This document shows, piece after piece, positions 34,194 through 42,812 of a stretch of DNA of 58,694 bases. The stretch covers positions 1 through 58,694 of the forward strand of contig JBPBQZ010000034.1 in NCBI GenBank assembly GCA_050955105.1, written 5' to 3'. Both the position numbers and the translations under genes were made by a program. The notes beneath the pieces are model-generated. The model worked only from the letters and a program-made list of their open reading frames with translations. It was not told the origin of the DNA and searched no databases. The stretch comes from JBPBQZ01 sp050955105. GTDB taxonomy: Bacteria; Pseudomonadota; Gammaproteobacteria; Burkholderiales; Burkholderiaceae. Position 1 is the first letter of the stretch; every line of letters begins with the position of its first letter.

Positions 34194-35974
34194 TCCACAC
34201 CCCCCAAATAGGCTTCCAGCACCACAGGATCTTTCTGCACGTCCGCGGGCGGCCCTTCGGCAATGCGCGTGCCGAATTCCATCACCACCAGGCGGTCGGT
34301 CAAATTCATCACGAAATCCATATCGTGTTCCACGAGGAGCACGCTCAAGCCCTCAGCGCGCAATTTGGCCAACAATTCCGCCAGTGCGCGTTTTTCTTTG
34401 AAGCGCAGCCCGGCGGCTGGCTCGTCCAACAGCAGCAGCGTGGGATCCGAGGCCAGTGCGCGAGCAATCTCCAGTATGCGTTGTTGACCGAGGGCGAGAT
34501 TTCCGGCGCTCTCATGCAGAAAGTCGCCCAGACCCACGCGCTGCAATTGGCGTGCGGCTTCGGCCATCAGGCGCCCTTCTTCTGCGGCATTGAGGCGCGC
34601 GATGCTGCGCCAGATGCCGCTGCGCCCGCGTGCGTGCGCGCCGATCGCGACGTTTTCCAATACCGACATATCCGGCAGTAGCCGCACATGCTGGAAGGTT
34701 CGGGCGATGCCACGCTTGACGATTCTGCGCGACGGCAAGGCGTCGATTCGCTCGCCGCGATACCAGACCGCGCCGCCGCTCGCCTTGGCCACGCCCGTCA
34801 AGAGATTAAAGGTAGTGGACTTGCCCGCGCCGTTCGGACCGATCATCCCGACGATTTCGCCTGCGCGAACTTCGAAGCTGACGTCATTCACGGCGACCAG
34901 GCCGCCGAAGGTCTTGCGTACTGCGTCCACCTTCAACAGCAACTCGCCCGCAGCCGGCTTGTCCCGCAGCCCAAGCGCCGCCGCGCTGGCGGGCACCTGC
35001 ACGCGCGGCCCTTTCGGGAAGAACCGCCGCACAAACGGCCAGATGCCTTCGGGGGCGCGCTGCAGCAACAGCACCATCAACACGCCGAATACGATCACCT
35101 CGAAATTGCCGCTTTCGCCCAGCAACTGCGGCAGCAAGGTTTGCAGCCAATCTTGCAGCAGCGTCAACACCGCCGCACCGACCAAGGCGCCCCACACATG
35201 CGCGGCACCACCCACCACTGCCATGAAGAGGAACTCGATGCCGTGATTCAATCCAAATGGCGTCGGATTAACGGACCGTTGCAAATGCGCGTAGAGGAAC
35301 CCCGAAATGGCCGCCAGCACCGCGGCGTAGACAAATACCGCGACACGCATCCAGGCCGTATTGATGCCCATGGCCTCGGCCATGATGCGTCCGCCCCGCA
35401 GCGCGCGCACCGCGCGTCCAGGCCGGGAATTCAGCAGGTTTTGCGCGGACAGGACGGCCAGTAGCGCCAGCACCCAGATCAGATAAAAGATGTGCCGCCC
35501 GGATTCCAGTTCCACGCCAAACACATTGAGCACCGGAATGCCGTTCAAACCATCGTATTTGCCGAGAAACTCGAGATTACCGAACAAGAAATAGAAGGCC
35601 AGGCCCCAGGCGATCGTGCCAAGGGGCAGGAAATGTCCGGAGAGTCGCATTGTCACGGCGCCCAGTACCAAGGCGATCAGCGCGGTCAACACGACGCCCA
35701 CCAACAGGCCCAGCCACGGCGACGCGCCATAGTGGGTAGTGAGATACGCGGTGCTATAAGCGCCGATGCCGACAAACGCCGCCTGACCGAACGAGGTGAC
35801 GCCGGCCACGCCAGTAAGCAGCACCAAACCGACCGTAACGATGGAATACAGCCCGATATAGTTAAGCAGCGTGACCCAGTATTCGGACACGTGTAGCGGT
35901 GCCGGCAAGATCGGCAGCACGAATATCAGCACCAGGAAGGCCACGAAAAGTTTGTTTTTCATGTCGCGCCTCAT
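34190..35974 (-). CDS. Fused LivM permease / LivG ATPase of the LIV-type ABC transporter
   Basis: Residues 1 to about 320 are a LivM-type permease with about eight to ten membrane segments (GLYSIVTVGLVLLTGVAGVTSFGQAAFVG; RGGRIMAEAMGINTAWMRV). Residues from about 345 are a LivG-type ATPase: KTFGGLVAVNDVSFEV, Walker A GPNGAGKST near 378-386, LALGQQRILEIARALASDPTLLLLDEPAAGL. The 594-residue length equals both proteins joined. The first ATG (35974) overlaps the livH stop as ATGA; a second ATG four codons later (MKNKLF) is also possible. Such fusions are known in Burkholderiaceae. Confidence 0.92.
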   Translation of the reverse strand: MRRDMKNKLFVAFLVLIFVLPILPAPLHVSEYWVTLLNYIGLYSIVTVGLVLLTGVAGVTSFGQAAFVGIGAYSTAYLTTHYGASPWLGLLVGVVLTALIALVLGAVTMRLSGHFLPLGTIAWGLAFYFLFGNLEFLGKYDGLNGIPVLNVFGVELESGRHIFYLIWVLALLAVLSAQNLLNSRPGRAVRALRGGRIMAEAMGINTAWMRVAVFVYAAVLAAISGFLYAHLQRSVNPTPFGLNHGIEFLFMAVVGGAAHVWGALVGAAVLTLLQDWLQTLLPQLLGESGNFEVIVFGVLMVLLLQRAPEGIWPFVRRFFPKGPRVQVPASAAALGLRDKPAAGELLLKVDAVRKTFGGLVAVNDVSFEVRAGEIVGMIGPNGAGKSTTFNLLTGVAKASGGAVWYRGERIDALPSRRIVKRGIARTFQHVRLLPDMSVLENVAIGAHARGRSGIWRSIARLNAAEEGRLMAEAARQLQRVGLGDFLHESAGNLALGQQRILEIARALASDPTLLLLDEPAAGLRFKEKRALAELLAKLRAEGLSVLLVEHDMDFVMNLTDRLVVMEFGTRIAEGPPADVQKDPVVLEAYLGGVE

Positions 35975-37029
35975 GCCTCGTCATCGTCATCGAGCCGCGG
36001 CGCCGCAAGCGAGCGCCATAACAGCACCGGGATGATCAAGGTGAAGACGATCACTTCCTTATAAGCGCTGGCCCAGAACGACGAATAGGACTCGAGCAGC
36101 CCGACCAGCAATGCGCCCGCCGCCGCCACGGGGTAGCTGGCCAACGCACCGACGATGGCGCCGACGAAGCCCTTCAGGCCAATCAGGAAACCGGAATCGT
36201 AGTAAATGGTCGTCAGCGGCGCCACCAGGATGCCGCTCAGCGCGCCGATTGCCGCCGCCAGCGTGAACGCCAGCTTGCCGGCCTGCACGGTGCTGATTCC
36301 CATCAAGCGCGCACCCAGTCGATTGATCGAGGTGGCGCGCAATGCCTTGCCGTTGAGCGTGCGATCGAAGTACAGATAGAGCACTACTATCAGCGCCACC
36401 GCGCTGCCGATCACGTAAAGGCTCTGGCCGGAAATGCTCAAGCCGCCCACCACATACGATGCGTCGGAAAACGCGGTGGTGCGCGAACCCTCGGCGCCGA
36501 ACATCAGCAGCCCCAGCCCTACCATCGCGAAATGTACAGCGACCGAGACGATCAGCAGCAATAGCGTGCTGGCTTCGGCCAAAGGCTGGTAAGCCAGGCG
36601 GTACAACATCGGTCCAAGGGGAATCACGATCAACAAGGCCAAGGCGATTTGCGCGAGCATCGGCAAGCTCAAACCAGTGGCATAGCGACTCAGCAAAAAC
36701 ACTAGAACGGGAAACAACAAGTTCTTGACGGCGGCCATTGTCAGGCGCCGCAGCCCTGCCCGGCGCTGCGGCCGGTCGCCGAGCAGCGACCCGCATTCGA
36801 CCAGGAAACAGCCGGCCCCAAGCACCAGCAGCAGCCAGCACACCGTCGGGAATTTATGCGTTTGAATCGCCGCCAGGGTCAGTGCCGCGTAGGAGACGAA
36901 TTCGCCTTGCGGGATGAAGATCGCCCGCGTCACCGAAAAGACCAACACCAGCGCCAGGGCGAGCAGCACGTAGATTGCGCCGGTCGTCACGCCATCCTGC
37001 GCCAGGATGGCGAAAATCGATAAATCCAT
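35971..37029 (-). CDS. livH: LIV-type ABC transporter permease LivH
   Basis: An inner-membrane permease partnered with the LivM half of the next gene. I start at ATG 37029 (MDLSIFAILAQDGVTTGAIYVLLALALVLVF), which follows GGAAGAGTAGGT; the upstream frame is less likely. It has 352 residues, about 50 more than usual, with an extra hydrophilic segment (GDRPQRRAGLRRLTMAAVKN) between hydrophobic stretches. YDSGFLIGLKGFVGAIVGALASYPVAAAGALLVGLLE is the typical C-terminal core. The tail ends in DDDDEA. Confidence 0.9.
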   Translation of the reverse strand: MDLSIFAILAQDGVTTGAIYVLLALALVLVFSVTRAIFIPQGEFVSYAALTLAAIQTHKFPTVCWLLLVLGAGCFLVECGSLLGDRPQRRAGLRRLTMAAVKNLLFPVLVFLLSRYATGLSLPMLAQIALALLIVIPLGPMLYRLAYQPLAEASTLLLLIVSVAVHFAMVGLGLLMFGAEGSRTTAFSDASYVVGGLSISGQSLYVIGSAVALIVVLYLYFDRTLNGKALRATSINRLGARLMGISTVQAGKLAFTLAAAIGALSGILVAPLTTIYYDSGFLIGLKGFVGAIVGALASYPVAAAGALLVGLLESYSSFWASAYKEVIVFTLIIPVLLWRSLAAPRLDDDDEA

Positions 37030-37123
37030 ACCTACTCTTCCGGTAACGCCACGGTGCGCAATGCATCGCTGGCGTCGCGCGCGGCGTGCGCATGCCGTTC
37101 GCGCGCGCCGGCCGACGCATCGA

Positions 37124-38284
37124 TCAATCGGGCTGCAGCTTCCACTTCTCGTCGACAATTTCCACCATCACGCGCGCGCGGCGGTCGAAACCGTTGTGAT
37201 CGTCGGGCGTGGTGTTCATGATGCCTTGTGAAACCGGCGCGTCCTTGATGTTTTCCAGCGCCGCGCGCAGTGCTTCGCGGAACGCCTGCGTGCCCGGCTG
37301 AGCCTTCGTCAGAGCTACCGGAATCGCGCGGCTAAGCATTTGTCCAGCATCCCAGGCGTGGCCGCCAAAGGTCGACAGCGAGCCTACGCCATTGGCCTTT
37401 TCATAGGCGCTCTTGTAAGTCATCGCGCTGGCCTTCACCGGATTGGACGCCGGCAGCTGGTCGGCCACTAGCAACGGGCCGGCAGGAAGGAAGGTGCCAT
37501 TGCAGTCCTTGCCGCACACCCGCAGGAAATCGTTGTTCGCCACGCCATGTGTTTGATAGATCGCCCCGGCATAGCCGCGTTCTTTCAGTGTCTTCTCGGG
37601 AAGCGCCGCGGGCGTGCCGGCCCCGGCGATCAACACCGCCTGCGGATTGCTCGCCATCGCGCGCAGCACCTGGCCGGTCACGCTGGTATCGGTTCGGTTG
37701 AAGCGCTCGTCGACGGTGATGGTCAAGCCATGCGCCTTCGCCGCGGTACCGAATTCCTTGATCCAGCTATCGCCATATGCGTCGGCGAAGCCGATGAACG
37801 CCACCTTTGTCAGGCCGCGCTTTTGCATATGCTCGGCCAACGCGTCGGCCATCAGGCTGTCGTTCTGCGGCGTCTTGAACGACCAGATATGCTTGCCGCC
37901 CGGCGGCGCGATGATCACCGTCGACGCCGCCAGCGAAATCAACGGCGTGGAAGCTTCGGCCACCACATCGATCATTGCCAGCGAGGTGGGCGTAATAGTC
38001 GAGCCAATCACCGCATCCACATGATCTTCGCTGATCAATTTGCGCGTGTTCTGCACAGCCTTGGACGCGTCCGAAGCGTCGTCCAGCACGATGTATTGCA
38101 CGGATTTGCCGCCAATTTCACGCGGCAATAAAGCGATAGTGTTCTTCTCCGGGATGCCAAGCGACGCGCCTGGCCCGGTGGTCGATAGCGATACGCCGAT
38201 CTTCACCTGCGCCAGCGCCGATCCGGTCGCGCCCAGCACGGTGCAGGCGAGCGTCGCCGCCATCAATCTTGAAATCTTGCCCAT
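37124..38284 (-). CDS. LIV-type ABC transporter periplasmic binding protein
   Basis: The receptor for the adjacent livH-livMG-livF transporter. From ATG 38284 it has 386 residues: a signal peptide MGKISRLMAATLACTVLGATGSALA (cut near 25), then QVKIGVSLSTTGPGASLGIPEKNT, DDASDASKAVQNTRKLISEDHVDAVIGSTITPT and GFADAYGDSWIKEF. A run of in-frame codons upstream to 38509 carries no signal peptide and is rejected. It differs clearly from the putA-linked binding protein. The ligand is not determinable here. It is first in its unit, 94 bases before livH. Confidence 0.92.
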   Translation of the reverse strand: MGKISRLMAATLACTVLGATGSALAQVKIGVSLSTTGPGASLGIPEKNTIALLPREIGGKSVQYIVLDDASDASKAVQNTRKLISEDHVDAVIGSTITPTSLAMIDVVAEASTPLISLAASTVIIAPPGGKHIWSFKTPQNDSLMADALAEHMQKRGLTKVAFIGFADAYGDSWIKEFGTAAKAHGLTITVDERFNRTDTSVTGQVLRAMASNPQAVLIAGAGTPAALPEKTLKERGYAGAIYQTHGVANNDFLRVCGKDCNGTFLPAGPLLVADQLPASNPVKASAMTYKSAYEKANGVGSLSTFGGHAWDAGQMLSRAIPVALTKAQPGTQAFREALRAALENIKDAPVSQGIMNTTPDDHNGFDRRARVMVEIVDEKWKLQPD

Positions 38285-38960
38285 CCCACGGTCTCCATCG
38301 CGCCTGCGACATCTCTTGCGAAACATGCGGCGCTTGCGATTGTGACGACGCAAGGTCATCCGCCGCGACGGCCAAGCCGTTCGGCAATGCCTTGTCTCAA
38401 AAATAAAATAACGTGTCGGCGCAATGCGCGACACGCTATGCAAACTTGCGGAGTTTAACGACTGCGACAGCGCGCAGCAAGGAGGAAAACGGGCGACTCG
38501 ATGGCGCAATCACCTTGATCGGGAGCGCGCGCCAGTGCGTGGGCGACGACCCTACAAGCACGCATCGGAGAATCATTCGGCGTTGATCAACGCCCTTGCA
38601 GTCGGGCCAAGTTGCCCTGAGGGAAACTGCTCTGGCATGAACGCCAGAGCAAAAATAAAGCGCTGTCGGAATGACCCGACAGCGCTCTATGCAGCACTTT
38701 GTGCTTTTATATGTCTCCTCGTTCTCCACCTCAAATTCGGTGCAGCGAACAGACACGAGGTTACTAATCGACGCATGAGCGGACAAGTAGCATTTACCCT
38801 AAGGCCCAAAGGGTCTTCCACCCTGCAACGCTGCGGTCGCAAACAGCACACGGGCGTGACTATACGTCAAACCGGATCAGTGTCGCGAGCATGTGTCGAC
38901 ACTCATCACAAGCACCTGTTACCCTCTCGAATAAATTAATTCGCATCCCTATACAAACTC
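38285..38960. other. 676-base intergenic region with three hairpins and a candidate minus-strand small RNA
   Basis: No protein gene is supported. Hairpins: GCTCTGGC/GCCAGAGC (38629-38650), an 11-bp stem (38659-38686) and AGCAC/GTGCT (38693-38705, followed by TTTATAT on the plus strand). Between 38700 and 38770 the minus strand can fold CCTCGT with ACGAGG around GTTC/GAAC and CACC/GGTG. The lrp-like gene ends at 38961 and the terminator at 38651, leaving about 270 bases of transcript or an independent small RNA. Confidence 0.45.
38651..38686 (-). terminator. Strong minus-strand intrinsic terminator
   Basis: On the minus strand AGCGCTGTCGG (38686-38676), loop GTCATT, CCGACAGCGCT (38669-38659), then TTATTTTT (38658-38651). 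It could end the lrp-like transcript with a long 3' UTR, or a separate small RNA. Confidence 0.8.
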
Positions 38961-39449
38961 TTATCCGCGCTCGCGCGGCGCCAGGTGCGTCAGCGGTAAT
39001 GCCCCGCCCCGCTTGAAAGTCGTCAACACGATATTCGAACGCACGCTGTCTACGCCAGGCACCTGCATCAGCTTTTTCATGACGAACGTCGACAGCGCAT
39101 TCAGGTCAGGTGCCACGATGCGCAGCAAATAATCGGCATCACCCACCACCGCATGGCACTCGAGTACTTCAGACAGTGAATCGATCTGTTTCTGAAATGT
39201 TTCGATCACCGAATCACCATGGTGCTTCAACTTGAGCATCGTGAAAGCGATTACGCCAAGGCCGAGCGCTTCTGGCCTGAGCACCACTTGATAGCCATCT
39301 ATCACGCCCTGCGCCTCGAGGCGTTGCAGGCGTCGGCCGATTTGTGAAGGCGAAAGCGGAATGCGCTCGCCCAATTGCTGATGTGTCGCGCGGCCGGAGT
39401 GCTGCAAAACATTCAACAACTCGAGATCGAAGTGATCGAGTTCGATCAT
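38961..39449 (-). CDS. Lrp/AsnC-family transcriptional regulator
   Basis: An amino acid-responsive regulator. It has 162 residues: an N-terminal winged HTH (LDHFDLELLNVLQHSGRATHQQLGERIPLSPSQIGRRLQRLEAQGVI), then the RAM/AsnC effector domain (VVLRPEALGLGVIAFTMLKL, ECHAVVGDADYLLRIVAPDLNALSTFV, VDSVRSNIVLTTFKRGGALPL). AAGGAAAAG precedes the ATG. It lies next to a LIV-type transporter operon, a plausible but unproven target. The stretch 39450-39669 upstream is open in frame but reads more like a promoter region. Confidence 0.93.
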   Translation of the reverse strand: MIELDHFDLELLNVLQHSGRATHQQLGERIPLSPSQIGRRLQRLEAQGVIDGYQVVLRPEALGLGVIAFTMLKLKHHGDSVIETFQKQIDSLSEVLECHAVVGDADYLLRIVAPDLNALSTFVMKKLMQVPGVDSVRSNIVLTTFKRGGALPLTHLAPRERG

Positions 39450-39669
39450 GACTTTTCCTTGGGACGTTCTAAGATACGAACCGCTGAAAGCGCCGATTCG
39501 GATGCGCAGAGCCTCATTGGCGCTGGACCGCCGGCGCCGAGATCATTACCAATTAATACTGCGCCAAATGCCCAATGGGTGCGGCCAAAAAAATGTCCTG
39601 ATGCGCGTAGAGCCGCATAAATAGGGGTTTCCGCGCGCGCGACGGCCGAACGGCGAAGCACCGCCAGCG

Positions 39670-39891
39670 TCATCCGCCCGCGTCCTGGACAAAGGCCGCA
39701 TAGGCCGCGGCGGCCGCGGGCTCGAGTTCTTCGAGCGCGAGCGTCGTTTGGCGCTGTAAAATCATCAGTGCATACGGTTTCGACAAAGCGCCCGCTTCAC
39801 GACACAAGCGCAACTCTTCGCCTACCGCCGGCGCGCGCGTGCGCCAGTAGTTGATGGCGGCTTCCAGTTGATGGATGGTGATGTCGGGCAT
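39670..39891 (-). CDS. Small DUF3717-like protein
   Basis: A 73-residue protein, MPDITIHQLEAAINYWRTRAPAVGEELRLC and onward, ending AAYAAFVQDAGG. The ITIxxLEAAINYWR and LSKPYALMILQ segments match my recollection of the DUF3717 family of Burkholderiales; no function is known. It has no signal peptide or membrane segment and is predicted mostly helical. It diverges from the two-component system and lies 220 bases ahead of the lrp-like gene on the same strand. Confidence 0.7.
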   Translation of the reverse strand: MPDITIHQLEAAINYWRTRAPAVGEELRLCREAGALSKPYALMILQRQTTLALEELEPAAAAAYAAFVQDAGG

Positions 39892-40011
39892 ACGGCTCGT
39901 CGAGACTGAACACTGCGGCGCCGATTGCGTGTTTCTAATGAAACCAATCCTCGAGCGCCCGTCCGCGGCCGGAATGGCTCGCGGCCCTAGTCATTGTACT
40001 TGAGGGATGAA

Positions 40012-40698
40012 ATGCCAATTCTCCTGATCGAAGACGACCGCCCCATCGCGCGCGGCATCCAAAGCAGTCTCGAACAGTCCGGATTCACTGTCGATATGGT
40101 TCACGACGGCATCTTCGCCGAACAGGCGCTGGCGCAAAATCGCCACGAGCTCGTGATTCTCGATCTGGGCCTGCCCGGCATCGACGGCATGACGCTGTTA
40201 TCGCGCTTTCGCCAGGGCAATCGGCACACGCCCGTGATCGTGTTGACGGCCCGCGACGAATTGAACGATCGCGTACAGGGTCTGAACAGCGGTGCCGACG
40301 ATTACATGATCAAGCCCTTCGAGCCCACCGAACTGGAAGCACGCATCCGCGCGGTCATGCGCCGCAGCGGCGAACGCGGCGACGTGCCGCGCCCCGAAGT
40401 GAAGCTGGGAGGATTGCGATTGTCCGGCGTGGATCGCCGCATCTTCAACGAAGAGCGTCCGCTGGAACTGTCGCCGCGTGAATTCGCCGTGCTCGAATTG
40501 CTGTTGCTGCGCCATGGACGCGTCGTCAGCAAGAGCCAATTGCAAGACCACCTGACACATTTTGGCGGCGATTTGGGCGATACCGCGATCGAAGTGTATG
40601 TGCACCGGGTCCGCAAGAAACTGGAAAACTGCCGTGCCGAAATCGTCACCGTGCGCGGCTTCGGTTATCTGCTGCAGGAAATTCGCCAGGCTAGCTGA
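40012..40698 (+). CDS. OmpR-family response regulator (TctD/QseB-like)
   Basis: A DNA-binding response regulator of 228 residues. The receiver domain has D8/D9, the phosphoacceptor Asp51 (VILDLGLPGIDG), Thr79 and Lys101 (DDYMIKPFEP). The winged helix includes LELSPREFAVLELLLLRHGRVVSK and IEVYVHRVRKKL, ending RGFGYLLQE. ATG 40012 is preferred over the in-frame ATG at 39994 because GAGGGA precedes it and the protein then begins MPILLIEDD. It lies 17 bases ahead of its kinase. Target genes and signal are unknown. Confidence 0.95.
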   Translation: MPILLIEDDRPIARGIQSSLEQSGFTVDMVHDGIFAEQALAQNRHELVILDLGLPGIDGMTLLSRFRQGNRHTPVIVLTARDELNDRVQGLNSGADDYMIKPFEPTELEARIRAVMRRSGERGDVPRPEVKLGGLRLSGVDRRIFNEERPLELSPREFAVLELLLLRHGRVVSKSQLQDHLTHFGGDLGDTAIEVYVHRVRKKLENCRAEIVTVRGFGYLLQEIRQAS

Positions 40699-40715
40699 TC
40701 GTCAATATCCGCTCG

Positions 40716-42251
40716 ATGCGAAACACCGCCACCGCGCCGAGCCTGCGGAGCTCGATGCTGCGCCGGCTGGCGGCGCCCTTGTCAATGCTGGCGCTCGCCA
40801 GCGGCCTGATGGCCTACTGGCTAGCCTGGCAGTACACCGAACACGTGGTAGATCGCTCGCTGGTCGACCTGGCCAACGCGGTCGGACAACAAATCAAGTT
40901 GTCCGGAAGCAACGCGCCAGTGATCGTGCCGCGCGTGGCCGAGGCGATGTTCTCCGATCCAGTCGAACAACTGGTCTATCGCATCACGGTCGACGGCACG
41001 GAAGTGGCGGGTGAACCCGATCTGCCCTACGAGGGCGAGAATCCCTTGTTACTGCGGCAGGTCAGCTTGTTCGATGCCTCCTATGACTCAGGCGAGGTGC
41101 GCGTCGCCCAGTTGCGCCTGGCGTTGCCCGGCGGCCGCAACGCCGTGGTGGAAGTCGGCCAACGCCTGAAGCGGCGACGCAAGCTCGCCATCGAATTCCT
41201 CGCGGCCATCATGGCACCGCTGCTGTTACTCCTGGTGGCCGGCTGGGGCATCGTCTGGCAAGTCGTCAATCGCCAACTCGATCCATTGACGCGGCTGGCC
41301 GACAGCTTGAATCGACGCACCCATACGTCGCTCGACCCGGTCGATGAAACCTATGTACCCACCGAAATTCGCCCGCTCACGGCCGCATTGAACGCATTGC
41401 TCGGCCGGCTCGAGATGGCGTTGGATGCACAGCGCAAATTCATCGCCGACGCCGCACACCAACTGCGCACACCGTTGACCGCCCTCAAGCTGTATGCCGA
41501 GCAAGCCGCGCGCGCGCAAGACCCGGAAAAGATGCGCCAGGCGATCGACGAGTTGCGCGGCTCGGCGGACCGGGCAGTACGCTTATCCAATCAATTGTTA
41601 TCCCTAGCGCGCGCCGACCCTGCGGAACAGGCGGCGCATTTCATCGATGTCGACCTGGCGACGCTGGCGTTCGAAACCGGCGCCGAGTGGGTACCGCGTG
41701 CACTCGTGGCCGGGGTAGACCTAGGCTTCGCACGACGCGACGCCGGTCATACACAACCCTTGGCGGCCAGCAGCATCGATGCGCCATCGGCCGCGCCGGT
41801 CGCGCTGCGCCAAGACGATGATGCGCTAAGTGAAATCACCGAGCCGCTTGAGGCCTCCGGGCCGCGTGAACGCACGCTCACGGTGCGCGGCAATCCCTTG
41901 CTATTGCGCGAGATGCTGGCCAATTTGGTGGATAACGCCCTGAAATACGTGCCGCCGCATCGCGCCGGCGATGGCAAGGTCACGATTTTTGTCGGCTGCA
42001 GCACCCTCAACGCGGTCGAGCTGTCCGTCGAAGATAACGGACCGGGCGTGCCGGCAAACGTGGCCGCCGATCTGTTCAAACGTTTCTTCCGTGGGGACGC
42101 CGCAGGGCAACTGGACGGCGGTTCGGGCGGCGCCGGCCTCGGCCTGGCTATCGTGCACGACATCGCCGTATTGCACGGCGGCTCGGTGCGCTATGCGGAC
42201 GCGGCCGGCGGCGGTTCGCGCTTCATCGTCAGCTTGCCGCTCAAGGTCTGA
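40716..42251 (+). CDS. Sensor histidine kinase (TctE-like, 2CSK_N type)
   Basis: The membrane sensor partner of the preceding regulator. It has 511 residues. One membrane segment lies near 18-38, a periplasmic sensor part spans about 40-155 (DRSLVDLANAVGQQIKLSG; VYRITVDGTEVAGEPDLPY, resembling the 2CSK_N domain), and a second membrane segment lies near 157-184. A HAMP-like linker follows. HisKA carries phosphoacceptor His248 (FIADAAHQLRTPLTALKLY). HATPase has NLVDNALKYVP, DNGPGVP and GAGLGLAIV. A poorly conserved stretch of about 60 residues (AGHTQPLAASSIDAPSAAPV region) sits between HisKA and the ATPase. TctE relatives sense tricarboxylates, but the ligand here is unknown. Confidence 0.94.
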   Translation: MRNTATAPSLRSSMLRRLAAPLSMLALASGLMAYWLAWQYTEHVVDRSLVDLANAVGQQIKLSGSNAPVIVPRVAEAMFSDPVEQLVYRITVDGTEVAGEPDLPYEGENPLLLRQVSLFDASYDSGEVRVAQLRLALPGGRNAVVEVGQRLKRRRKLAIEFLAAIMAPLLLLLVAGWGIVWQVVNRQLDPLTRLADSLNRRTHTSLDPVDETYVPTEIRPLTAALNALLGRLEMALDAQRKFIADAAHQLRTPLTALKLYAEQAARAQDPEKMRQAIDELRGSADRAVRLSNQLLSLARADPAEQAAHFIDVDLATLAFETGAEWVPRALVAGVDLGFARRDAGHTQPLAASSIDAPSAAPVALRQDDDALSEITEPLEASGPRERTLTVRGNPLLLREMLANLVDNALKYVPPHRAGDGKVTIFVGCSTLNAVELSVEDNGPGVPANVAADLFKRFFRGDAAGQLDGGSGGAGLGLAIVHDIAVLHGGSVRYADAAGGGSRFIVSLPLKV

Positions 42252-42349
42252 AAGCTACACAGCAACAGCAGCCATCGACGTTGCTGCCGACATCGCCTGG
42301 ACCGGGCCATCTCACCCGCCGATAGCTAGCTCAGGAGCCGATGGACTCG

Positions 42350-42811
42350 CTACTTGGCGCGTTTTTCCTTCGGCGCGAGCATCGTGCCCCGGCATGACGC
42401 CGCGCCGCAGCGACACTCGTATTCCTTCTTGACCTTCTTGGTGTGCCGGCCCTCAAGCACCAGCCCATAGTCGAAGAACAATTCTTCGCCCGCGGCGATA
42501 TCGCGCGCCGCATAGATGAATACGCGGCCATCATCTTCCTCGGCACGGCAATTCGGTGCGCACGAATGGTTGATCCAGCGCGCACTATTGCCGCCGTGCT
42601 TGCCGTCGATCACACGCCCGTCTTCCAGTGAAAAGTAGAACGTATGATTCGGTTGCTCGGGATCGTGCGGATGGCGGCGCAAGGCTTCCTTCCAAGAAAT
42701 CCGCTCGCCCTTATATTCCACTAGCGCTTCATCGGCCTTGAGCCGGCGCACGGCGAACACGCCGCGGCCATGGATGCCGGATCGGCGCACAGCGATCCTG
42801 CGAGATGTCAT
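42350..42811 (-). CDS. SET domain protein (putative protein-lysine methyltransferase)
   Basis: A stand-alone SET domain of 153 residues from ATG 42811 (MTSRRIAVRRSGIHGRGVFA). The SAM and lysine channel motifs are RWINHSCAPNCRAEEDDG (NHSCAPN at 81-87) and GEELFFDYG. A post-SET cysteine triad is C133, C135, C140 (YECRCGAASCRG). Together with Cys84 these could bind zinc, as in eukaryotic enzymes. The start lies one base after the stop of the flavin reductase gene, so the two are coupled. The basic tail (APKEKRAK) is notable. Substrate unknown; a basic protein such as HU is only a guess. Confidence 0.9.
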   Translation of the reverse strand: MTSRRIAVRRSGIHGRGVFAVRRLKADEALVEYKGERISWKEALRRHPHDPEQPNHTFYFSLEDGRVIDGKHGGNSARWINHSCAPNCRAEEDDGRVFIYAARDIAAGEELFFDYGLVLEGRHTKKVKKEYECRCGAASCRGTMLAPKEKRAK

Positions 42812-42812
42812 G

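Noticed and set aside
37030..37158. N-terminal extension of livH
   Set aside because: Arg/Ala-rich with no membrane segment; the start at 37029 follows a ribosome binding site and matches the family.
39446..39673. 75-codon minus frame between the DUF3717-like and lrp-like genes, with ATGA overlaps at both ends
   Set aside because: The overlaps are tempting, but the translation resembles no family I know, the middle is A/T rich (unlike coding DNA here), and the lrp-like gene needs a promoter in this space.
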